Below, one piece after another: positions 6,520-12,555 of a stretch of DNA of 12,555 nt. Within the stretch, counting starts at the first letter, position 1. Every line of letters begins with the position of its first letter. The notes beneath the pieces were generated by a model. The model saw nothing but the letters and a program-made list of their open reading frames with translations, ran no database searches and was not told the origin of the DNA. The stretch is taken from assembly GCA_022866585.1 (NCBI GenBank), contig JALHUP010000091.1, positions 1 to 12,555 of the forward strand, given 5' to 3'. Position numbers and translations under genes: made by a program. This DNA is from Candidatus Zixiibacteriota bacterium. Its GTDB lineage: Bacteria > Zixibacteria > MSB-5A5 > SM1-73.

Positions 6520-6933
6520 TTAGGAGAGGTCTCCGTGGGCCAAGGTTACGTGAGGATGCCAATTCTGGGGAGAATAAAGCTCAAAGGTTTGGGAACAATA
6601 TTTTCGAAAAAAAGCATCAATTTTATGGTGAACTCTTTGTAGGGTTTTGGTCTTAACGACCTCCCAGAAGATAACCCGTTCAGGTTTTTCAAAGGTATTT
6701 ATCCCTTCGGTCCTTATGAGGAAGGGTTTCATCCGTAAAGATAGCTTTTTTAAATCTGCGTCAATCTCTTTAATATCTTCGCATATCCCTCCTTGAAAAC
6801 TGAGATGGGGATGCGGAAAATTTTGAATTGCCCAGGAGTTATACTTTTTTTCAAAAAGCCACCACATCCTTTTGGTCTCTTTATAGGCATCCCCCTCCAG
6901 AATTGATACAACTCCGATTTTGATTGGTTTCAT
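6520..6933 (-). CDS. 2H phosphoesterase / 2'-5' RNA ligase family protein, truncated
   Basis: This 137-residue reading frame has both signature motifs of the 2H superfamily. HPHLSFQGG (H43-L-S45) and WHPHVTLAHGD (H128-V-T130) supply the paired His residues that hydrolyse or join 2',5' or cyclic phosphate bonds in RNA-type substrates. It ends at a TAA eight codons after the second motif, although members usually run to about 180 residues. The missing C-terminal part is encoded in the same frame beyond the stop (next entry to the left). The catalytic residues are intact, but the last strand of the fold would be missing, so stability is doubtful. The ATG at 6931-6933 has only a weak GGA before it. 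It lies between lon and the Memo-AMMECR1 gene, about 115 bp after lon. Confidence 0.85.
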   Translation of the reverse strand: MKPIKIGVVSILEGDAYKETKRMWWLFEKKYNSWAIQNFPHPHLSFQGGICEDIKEIDADLKKLSLRMKPFLIRTEGINTFEKPERVIFWEVVKTKTLQRVHHKIDAFFRKYCSQTFELYSPQNWHPHVTLAHGDLS

Positions 6934-7030
6934 TCCAATATCTTAAAGTTTGTGGTTATAAGATAAAGGGCAAAAGAACCTGGGTTTCTCCAATAAAGAC
7001 ACAGGTCAAAAATCAAACCCATACGGACGT

Positions 7031-7046
7031 AGCGGCCTGCGCCACT
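7031..7046 (-). other. hairpin just after the lon stop codon
   Basis: On the minus strand AGTGGC pairs with GCCGCT (one G-T pair) around a four-base loop, one base after the lon TAG. A T-rich stretch (GTTTGATTTTTG) follows only about ten bases later. This could be a weak terminator or a processing hairpin. It may also belong to the family of GC-rich repeats in the window. Confidence 0.3.
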
Positions 7047-7047
7047 T

Positions 7048-9429
7048 CTATGTTTTCCTTTTCCTGATTTTTTTCGCCTTTTTCTTCGTATCCAGAGATA
7101 GCCTTAGCACCTCTTCCATGGTCTGAGCAAAGACGAATTTTATCTTCTTTTTGATCTCGTCAGGAATTTCCACCATGTCTTTTTGATTCTCTTTGGGCAA
7201 AATTACGGTTTCTATGCCGGCACGATAGGCGGCCAAAGCTTTTGCTTTGAGTCCTCCGATGGGCAGGATCTGACCTCTTAAGGTAAGCTCGCCGGTCATG
7301 GCTAATTTTGCCTTTACCGGTTTCTCGGTTAGAAGGGAAGCAATGGCGGTTGCCATGGTGACTCCGGCAGAAGGTCCATCTTTGGGAATCGCTCCCGCAG
7401 GGACATGCACATGAATATCATATTTTTCATAGAAATCCGGAGGAATCCCTAAGTTTTTGGCAGTGGATCGAACATAGGATAGGGCGGCTTGCGCCGATTC
7501 CTTCATCACCTCCCCCAGATGTCCAGTCAGGGTCAAGGACTTTTTGCCTTTCATCTTGGTAGCTTCCACAAACATTATATCTCCCCCGGTTTCGGTCCAA
7601 GCCAATCCCGGAACCACTCCCACCTGAGGGCTTCTCTCTACCACCTCCAGAAAATACTTTATCGGTCCCAGATATCGGTCAAGATTTTGAGGAGTTATCT
7701 CTACCTTTTTCTTTTCACCAGAGGCCACCATTTTGGCTACCTTTCTACAGATGGTGGCGATCTCCCGATCCAGGTTTCTTAATCCCGCCTCTCGGGTATA
7801 GTCGTTTATGATCTTTTTTATGCTCTCATCCTTAAAACTCAAATTCTCTGGCACAAGACCATGATTTTCCAGCTCTTTGGGAATGAGGTATTTTTTGGCA
7901 ATCTGAAGTTTTTCTAAATCCGTGTATCCGGGTAATTCAATCACCTCCATGCGATCCCTTAAAACTCGAGGAATGGGATCGAGGATATTAGCGGTGGTGA
8001 TAAACATCACCTTGGAAAGATCGAAGGGAATGTCCAGATAGTGATCGGAGAAGGTGTGGTTTTGCTCCGGATCTAAAACCTCCAAAAGGGCGGAAGCCGG
8101 GTCACCTCGGAAATCCTGCCCGATCTTGTCCACCTCATCCAACATGAAGACGGGATTGTTGGAATCGCCCCTTCTGATCCCTTGAATTATTCTTCCGGGA
8201 AGCGCTCCGATATAGGTTCTTCTGTGTCCTCTGATCTCTGCCTCATCGTGCATGCCCCCTAATGATATGCGATTGAATTTCCTTCCTATGGCGCGGGCAA
8301 TGGATATGCCCAGAGAGGTCTTCCCTACACCCGGAGGACCTACAAAGCACAAGATGGGACCTTTCATGTCGGCCTTCAGCTTTCGGACGGCCAGATACTC
8401 CAAAATCCTTTCCTTCACCTTTTCTAAATCATAATGATCCTCATCCAGAATCTTCTTTGCCTTTTCAATCTCTAAGACGTCCTGGGTGCTTTTGCTCCAG
8501 GGGAGAGCAGTAAGCCAGTCCAGATAGGTTCGGGAGACAGTATATTCAGCCGCCGCCGGGTGCATTTTGGAGAGTCGATCCCATTCCTTTTTAGCGGCAT
8601 CTAAAGCTAAAGGAGGCATCTTGGCTTCCTTTATCTTCTTTTTAAATTCGTCCATCTCCGCGGTTCTTTCGTCAGCCTCTCCCAATTCTTTTTGGATGGC
8701 TTTAAGCTGTTCTCTCAGTATGTATTCTTTTTGGATTTTACCCATCTCGGTGGCGGCTTGGGATTGAATTCTGCGGGAAAGCTCCAATACCTCCACCTCT
8801 CTATTTATATGAGAGAGGACCTTTCGCAGTCTCTCCTTGATGTCGAAAAGCTCCAAAAGCTCTTGTTTTTGAGCTACGTTAATGTTCAAATTTGAGGCAA
8901 TTAAGTCCGCCAACCTGCTGGGATCGTCGGTATTGATGGCGGTTATTTGAAGTTCCTCGGATAAATAAGGAGCCAGATCCACCACCTTCTTCAATAGATC
9001 CAAGATGTTCCTAATCAAAGCCTCCATTTCCACGGTTCGCTCTACTTTATCCTTTATGATATCCACTTTAGCCACCAGGTAGGGATCGGTCTTAACAAAA
9101 TTTTTTATTTTGACCCGGGATAATCCCTGCACCAAAAATCTGACGCTTCCGTCGGGGAATCTTAACATTTTTAAAATTGAGCCGGCCGTTCCCACATGAT
9201 AAATATCTTCCGCCATGGGATGTTCTTTCTCCGAGCTTCTTTGAGCGAAAAGCCCGATCACCTTTCCTCCCATCAAGGTTTCGTCGATAAGACGGGCATA
9301 TCTTTGTTCGGTTATGATCAAAGGAATGATCAAATAAGGAAAGACCACGGTTCCCTTGATGGGAAGGATGGAAAGCTCCTCTCCGATTTCCTTGATCTCC
9401 TCGACCTTTTTATCATTTTCCATAAGCAA
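7048..9429 (-). CDS. lon: ATP-dependent protease Lon (LonA type)
   Basis: Lon is a cytoplasmic homohexameric AAA+ protease that unfolds and degrades damaged and regulatory proteins. All 793 residues fit LonA: an N-terminal substrate-binding domain (about 17-210), a helical linker (about 210-340), Walker A GPPGVGKT (364-371), Walker B VFMLDEVD (427-434), and a protease domain with the Ser-Lys dyad S687 in KDGPSAG and K730 in GGLKAK. Their 43-residue spacing equals that of E. coli S679-K722. The tail KKKAKKIRKRKT is unusually basic. A TTG at 9427-9429 has AGGAG seven bases upstream. The ATG two codons later would be 13 bases away, so I prefer TTG. It lies downstream of hsp20 but 418 bp apart, so it probably has its own promoter. 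No CIRCE or other heat-shock operator is evident. Confidence 0.98.
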   Translation of the reverse strand: MLMENDKKVEEIKEIGEELSILPIKGTVVFPYLIIPLIITEQRYARLIDETLMGGKVIGLFAQRSSEKEHPMAEDIYHVGTAGSILKMLRFPDGSVRFLVQGLSRVKIKNFVKTDPYLVAKVDIIKDKVERTVEMEALIRNILDLLKKVVDLAPYLSEELQITAINTDDPSRLADLIASNLNINVAQKQELLELFDIKERLRKVLSHINREVEVLELSRRIQSQAATEMGKIQKEYILREQLKAIQKELGEADERTAEMDEFKKKIKEAKMPPLALDAAKKEWDRLSKMHPAAAEYTVSRTYLDWLTALPWSKSTQDVLEIEKAKKILDEDHYDLEKVKERILEYLAVRKLKADMKGPILCFVGPPGVGKTSLGISIARAIGRKFNRISLGGMHDEAEIRGHRRTYIGALPGRIIQGIRRGDSNNPVFMLDEVDKIGQDFRGDPASALLEVLDPEQNHTFSDHYLDIPFDLSKVMFITTANILDPIPRVLRDRMEVIELPGYTDLEKLQIAKKYLIPKELENHGLVPENLSFKDESIKKIINDYTREAGLRNLDREIATICRKVAKMVASGEKKKVEITPQNLDRYLGPIKYFLEVVERSPQVGVVPGLAWTETGGDIMFVEATKMKGKKSLTLTGHLGEVMKESAQAALSYVRSTAKNLGIPPDFYEKYDIHVHVPAGAIPKDGPSAGVTMATAIASLLTEKPVKAKLAMTGELTLRGQILPIGGLKAKALAAYRAGIETVILPKENQKDMVEIPDEIKKKIKFVFAQTMEEVLRLSLDTKKKAKKIRKRKT

Positions 9430-9847
9430 TGTATTTCTCCTGTTTTTAAGAGTCTATTGTCCTTTGGTTATCGTTGTGGAAACTCCAATCGAAACTCGAA
9501 GCTTGATACTATTGTAATGTCCCGTAGAGAACTCGGAAAAAGTCATTTTGCGGGGCTGGGAGCCCCGCCTACGCGGGACTAAGTTATTGTTATTTAATAC
9601 TAACAGCGTAGGACGGGCGTCCGCACGGGTGGGGTTCTTAGCCCGCCGAATTCTGACACTTTTTCTGAAACCTCCTGTAAATAACTTGACCAAATCCATC
9701 GATTGAATCCATAATCAAGAAGATCAACTATTGTAAGGAAACGTTATAGACATCACGCTTGGTTAGAAGATTTTTAAGTTTCCAGATTCCTTGAGATTCA
9801 GTTTCGATATCAGCTTCCTAACCGTCAAACGAACTTCGAGATTTTCA
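9430..9847. other. gene-free region between hsp20 and lon
   Basis: This 418-bp stretch has no convincing gene. The lon-proximal end holds AGGAG and an A-rich leader. The middle (about 9540-9658) is a GC-rich hairpin repeat. The hsp20-proximal part (9660-9847) is AT-rich with no clear motif. A TACAAT box near 9510 on the minus strand could be a -10 element for lon, but I see no convincing -35 partner. Confidence 0.6.
9540..9658. repeat. GC-rich hairpin repeat cluster
   Basis: GCGGGGCT (9550-9557) and AGCCCCGC (9561-9568) form a perfect 8-bp stem with a GGG loop. About 40 bp away GGACGGGCGTCC (9611-9622) forms a second small stem, followed by a GGGTGGGGTTCTTAGCCCGCC stretch and GAATTCTGACA. 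The base composition is far richer in GC than the flanks, as expected for inserted intergenic repeats. Minus-strand translations through this block give low-complexity Arg/Pro-rich peptides that are not genes. Confidence 0.6.
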
Positions 9848-10300
9848 CTATTCTATCTCTATTTTAATTTCTTTAGCTTTTGACCTTCCACCTTCCTTTT
9901 TATCGAGCCTGATCTCCAGATAACCATCCTTATACTCCGCTCTGACGCTGTCAGGATCTATAGATTCAGGAAGATAAATGTTTCTTTCAAACATCCCATA
10001 ATTTATCTCCATGTTTCGATAAAAAGTCCTATGGGCTAAAGCTTTTTCTTGCCTGTCACCCCTAATCACCAATACGTTATCTGTGAGGGTGACGTTCAAA
10101 TCTTTCTTTTTCATCCCGGCAATCTCTACCAAAACCACCACCTGGTTTTCGGTCTCAAACACGTCGGTGGGGGGTCTCCACAACCTTTTGGCGGTTAATA
10201 CTGGAGAACGTCTGATTTTGTAGAAATAATCAAATAACAAGTCCATCTCTTCCTGAATCCTTCGCACATCTTTGAAAATATCTTTTTTAAAATCGTCCAT
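9848..10300 (-). CDS. Hsp20/alpha-crystallin small heat-shock protein
   Basis: This small heat-shock protein of 150 residues is an ATP-independent holdase that keeps unfolding proteins soluble in the cytoplasm. The N-terminal arm (1-40) is helical and charged (VRRIQEEMDLLFDYF). The alpha-crystallin domain runs from about 42 to 133, from PPTDVFETENQVVVLVEIAG through LVIRGDR to AEYKDGYLEIRL, the last being the conserved A-x-x-x-G-x-L motif. The tail ends IKIEIE, matching the I-x-I motif that links dimers into oligomers. The ATG has GAGGTG five bases upstream. A TATAAT box about 65 bp upstream may be its promoter. Its position before lon suggests a shared proteostasis role, with refolding or degradation as alternative fates. 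Confidence 0.96.
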   Translation of the reverse strand: MDDFKKDIFKDVRRIQEEMDLLFDYFYKIRRSPVLTAKRLWRPPTDVFETENQVVVLVEIAGMKKKDLNVTLTDNVLVIRGDRQEKALAHRTFYRNMEINYGMFERNIYLPESIDPDSVRAEYKDGYLEIRLDKKEGGRSKAKEIKIEIE

Positions 10301-10363
10301 AAATCACCTCATCAATCCTGATCCTTATCTTCCTTTATTTATAAACGAAATAACATTTTTTAC

Positions 10364-10369
10364 ATTATA
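10364..10369 (-). promoter_or_regulatory. candidate -10 box for hsp20
   Basis: The minus strand reads AAGTCAAGTATAATGTAAAA, with a perfect TATAAT about 64 bp before the hsp20 ATG. The expected -35 position falls in the C-rich repeat (GGAGAG on this strand) and does not match TTGACA. The promoter is therefore tentative and could need an activator or another sigma factor. Confidence 0.35.
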
Positions 10370-10377
10370 CTTGACTT

Positions 10378-10406
10378 CCCCTCTCCCTCTCCCACAAGGG
10401 GAAAGG
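10378..10406. repeat. C-rich dispersed palindromic repeat, copy 2
   Basis: CCCTCTCCC (10385-10393), a five-base ACAAG loop and GGGAAAGGA form an imperfect version of the hairpin at 2689-2711. Both copies share CCCTCTCCCACAAGGGGA. This copy lies directly upstream of the hsp20 -10 box, where it replaces the usual -35 region. Confidence 0.65.
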
Positions 10407-10522
10407 AAATTTGTATGAATACCTATCTTATAAAACTAAAATAATCTTAAAATCTCTTTCTGGCAACAATCTTTTTTTAGCTTCAAGAAACGACAAAACC
10501 AATTTTTAAGGAAAATCGAGCT

Positions 10523-12445
10523 TTAATCTAACTCAATATTCATCTCTTTTAATAACTGCTGTACCCTTTGATAGTCTTCTGGGTTTCTTTTTAGATAATC
10601 TTGAAAAAATGGAATAACCTCCTTTGGTTTTCCCATTCTGGAGTAGACTATGGCTATATTACCATAGGCTGGAAAATAATCCGGGTTTATCCGAATAGCG
10701 GTGTTAAGCACTCTGACCGCCTCCTCATATTCCCCCATGTCTCCGAGCAACCCTCCTAAATTACTGTATGCTTTGAAATAATAAGGATCCAGCTTTATTG
10801 ACATTTGATACTGTTTTCTGGCTTCCTCGTATTCTCCGACACGGAAAAGGGCGAATCCCAGATTATTGTAAGCGCTCGCAGAACTTGGATTCAACTGGAT
10901 TGCCTTCTTAAACGCGGCGATGGCCTCTTGATATCTTCCCAATTTCAGATAGCTAAGTCCGAGGTGTTCCGCGTAGCGTTCATTTCCTACAATAGATAAC
11001 GCCTTTTCCCATTCCTCCATTTCCTCAGTGCGCAATCCTCTATCCCGATAGTATATGGCTAAGATCTCGTGCCCATATGCACTTCTCTTCACATCTAGGT
11101 CCAATAGGGTTTTAAATCGCTCCACGGACTTGCCTTCTTGAGCATTCATCCATATCCAGGGGAGAGTGCAAAAAAGGGCCGTGAAAGTTACCGCCATTAT
11201 GATATAATTTAACTTCTTGATCTTGGCTTGCCTAAAATAATCAAACCCCAGATAGATTCCCAAAAGGGTATAACCCAATCCGGTGGATGAAAAAAGATCC
11301 CAGTCTCTGGCATAGCCTAATTTAGGATCCATGAGGAAGGCAAACAAAAACGAGAATAAGATCACAATCATGAAGAATATGACCACCTTATCTTTAAAAT
11401 TAATCTTTCTTGCAAGAAAGATCACGATCGCCAAAAGAATTATTCCGGCCGGGGAGAGCAAAAACTGTTCATTTATTATATCGACCAGGTGAGCAAAAGA
11501 AAAAAGAGAATAGGGATCCTTTTGGCTTACAAATAACGATATGAAATAGGTGGCAGGACTGGTTTTGTTGGGATTTTGAGTGCTCCAAATAAAAAGACCC
11601 ACCCCCACCAACAAAAGTATGAGGGTTACGCTAAATACACTATTGAAATCCCATGCTCTCTCTTCTTTTTTGGATTTAACCACACACAGATAAATTAAAG
11701 AAGGTAGAAGATAGAGTGCAGAAAGATGAAGACTGATGGAGAAAAACAAAGCCAGACTGGGAAAAATGAGACTGCATTTCCCCTCCAAAAACCATAAGGA
11801 AAATAAAAAATAAACCATTATCCCTATGTAAGCCGAAGTGTAACTTTCTACATAACCGAAGAAAAACTGGACCGATCCCATACTGACTAAAACCATAAAG
11901 GCGAAAACTTTTTCCCGGTTCTCTTTTCCTGAAATGTGAGAAAGCCACAAAGCCAGAAATACAAACAATGCACCGGCTAAACAGCTGATCAAGGTATAAG
12001 TTTGGTATGGATCTAATTTCAAGAACCTGTAAACCAAAACATGTAAATAAAAGTCCAGAGGCTCGGTAATTGAGAACTTTGTTCCTGATGCGATCTCATT
12101 TCCCCTCAGAGTGCCATCCCCTAAAAGATGGCTCTTAGCTTTAAAGACCCAAAACGGTATTATGCTGATCAAACTGAAAAAGATATATTTATAGTATCTA
12201 TTTATCCTTTTGAAAGTCCTGTCCACCAGATTAAAGAACCCAGCCAACGCATGGTAAAATACTTGGTTTATTTTGGGGACTAAAATGAGAAAAGCTAAAA
12301 TGATTATTATCCAGCGAGGAATAAGAGGAACATAGGCTAATTGATTTAGCCCCCATAACCTTTCCTTAGGGAAAAAAGAGGCTACCGCATGAACTAAAAT
12401 CAAAAAGGCGCAAGTTAAAAATGTAACCTTTTCAAGTTTGGTCAT
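10523..12445 (-). CDS. polytopic membrane protein with C-terminal TPR repeats, GT-C-like
   Basis: This 640-residue inner-membrane protein has about 11-12 predicted hydrophobic segments (residues 7-435) and a soluble C-terminus of tetratricopeptide repeats (about 457-625). At least four of the repeats are clear, for example ASAYNNLGFALFRVGEYEEA and FKAYSNLGGLLGDMGEYEEA. The membrane part recalls GT-C glycosyltransferases such as the PMT/TMTC type. LLGDGTLRGNEI (107-118) lies in the first large loop after an early membrane helix, where such enzymes carry an acidic catalytic motif, and ARDWDLFSS (379-387) is a second charged loop. A lipid-linked sugar donor would be expected, but donor and acceptor are unknown. 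The ATG overlaps the ychF stop (ATGA), so it is probably translated by coupling. Its own ribosome-binding site is weak. It could also be a non-enzymatic scaffold. Confidence 0.85.
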   Translation of the reverse strand: MTKLEKVTFLTCAFLILVHAVASFFPKERLWGLNQLAYVPLIPRWIIIILAFLILVPKINQVFYHALAGFFNLVDRTFKRINRYYKYIFFSLISIIPFWVFKAKSHLLGDGTLRGNEIASGTKFSITEPLDFYLHVLVYRFLKLDPYQTYTLISCLAGALFVFLALWLSHISGKENREKVFAFMVLVSMGSVQFFFGYVESYTSAYIGIMVYFLFSLWFLEGKCSLIFPSLALFFSISLHLSALYLLPSLIYLCVVKSKKEERAWDFNSVFSVTLILLLVGVGLFIWSTQNPNKTSPATYFISLFVSQKDPYSLFSFAHLVDIINEQFLLSPAGIILLAIVIFLARKINFKDKVVIFFMIVILFSFLFAFLMDPKLGYARDWDLFSSTGLGYTLLGIYLGFDYFRQAKIKKLNYIIMAVTFTALFCTLPWIWMNAQEGKSVERFKTLLDLDVKRSAYGHEILAIYYRDRGLRTEEMEEWEKALSIVGNERYAEHLGLSYLKLGRYQEAIAAFKKAIQLNPSSASAYNNLGFALFRVGEYEEARKQYQMSIKLDPYYFKAYSNLGGLLGDMGEYEEAVRVLNTAIRINPDYFPAYGNIAIVYSRMGKPKEVIPFFQDYLKRNPEDYQRVQQLLKEMNIELD

Positions 12446-12555
12446 ACGTTGAATCTAAAAAATATCACATCCCCATCTTGCACCACATAATCTTTCCCTT
12501 CTAATCTCAACACCCCTTTTTCTTTGGCCTTATGGATGGAACCAAGCTCCCAGAG
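12442..12555 (-). CDS. ychF: YchF, ribosome-binding GTPase/ATPase family, C-terminal fragment
   Basis: Only the last 37 codons are present, entering from the right edge. They read WELGSIHKAKEKG, then LRLEGKDYVVQDGDVIFFRF and end NV. This matches the conserved end of the YchF (OLA1) family, whose C-terminal TGS-like domain finishes with EGKDYxVxDGDVxxFxFNV. YchF is an ATP-hydrolysing member of the Obg-related P-loop proteins that binds ribosomes. The G domain lies outside the window. Its TGA (12442-12444) overlaps the ATG of the membrane-TPR gene. Confidence 0.93.
   Translation of the reverse strand, partial: LWELGSIHKAKEKGVLRLEGKDYVVQDGDVIFFRFNV

Noticed and set aside
6454..6642. Plus-strand 62-codon frame
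   Set aside because: It is the antisense of the interrupted 2H gene, with no independent support.
9454..9699. Minus-strand 81-codon frame between hsp20 and lon
   Set aside because: It runs through the GC-rich hairpin repeats and gives an Arg/Pro-rich peptide of no family. It reaches into the lon leader and has no convincing start.
9755..9840. Short minus-strand frame right after hsp20, about 27 codons with a helix-like LTVRKLISKLNLKESGNLK
   Set aside because: It has no ATG or ribosome-binding site and is too short to assign. It may be a gene remnant, but the sequence alone cannot show it.
10301..10420. CIRCE-type heat-shock operator upstream of hsp20
   Set aside because: No TTAGCACTC/GAGTGCTAA inverted repeat is present here or upstream of lon.
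1..12555. CRISPR arrays, tRNA, rRNA, phage or transposase genes
   Set aside because: I saw no regularly spaced direct repeats, no tRNA or rRNA signature and no transposase or integrase motifs on either strand.

Overview
The window comes from a low-to-moderate GC bacterial chromosome, probably an uncultured lineage. Every real gene lies on the minus strand, so transcription runs from the right edge to the left. Most genes are housekeeping or quality-control genes typical of Bacteria. Short GC-rich palindromic repeats sit in the larger gaps, a pattern common in metagenome-assembled genomes. I cannot name the phylum from sequence alone. The two-membrane envelope hinted at by a lipoprotein and a MepM-like peptidase is an inference.

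In transcription order the layout is as follows. (a) The last 37 codons of ychF overlap by ATGA a 640-residue polytopic membrane protein that has a GT-C-like membrane part and C-terminal TPR repeats. (b) A 222-bp gap holds a C-rich palindromic repeat and a TATAAT box, followed by an Hsp20 small heat-shock protein. (c) A 418-bp gap without a gene holds hairpin repeats, followed by full-length Lon protease, giving a small protein quality-control pair. (d) A 2H phosphoesterase (2'-5' RNA ligase family) gene is interrupted by one in-frame TAA. Its reading frame then continues for 44 codons of plausible family C-terminus. (e) Next is a compact trio: a Memo-AMMECR1 fusion carrying a lipoprotein signal peptide, a MepM/Csd3-like M23 peptidase whose ribosome-binding site lies over the fusion's stop codon, and a ComF-like phosphoribosyltransferase overlapping the peptidase gene by 17 bp. 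(f) A 255-bp repeat-rich gap separates these from a divergent short DprA. (g) A small unknown gene overlaps yigZ by ATGA, and yigZ overlaps by 23 bp a PfkB-family kinase that runs off the left edge.

Functionally there are three loose themes. Lon and Hsp20 handle damaged proteins. The exported Memo-AMMECR1 lipoprotein and the peptidase both act in the envelope. ComF and DprA belong to families linked to natural transformation, although both are atypical here. The most notable features are the nonsense-interrupted 2H gene, the lipoprotein form of Memo-AMMECR1 coupled to a peptidoglycan peptidase, and the HxD (instead of HxH) metal motif of that peptidase. I see no phage, insertion sequence with transposase, CRISPR array, rRNA or tRNA. 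I found no clear new defence or mobile system. The Memo-AMMECR1/M23/ComF trio is the best candidate for an undescribed functional unit.
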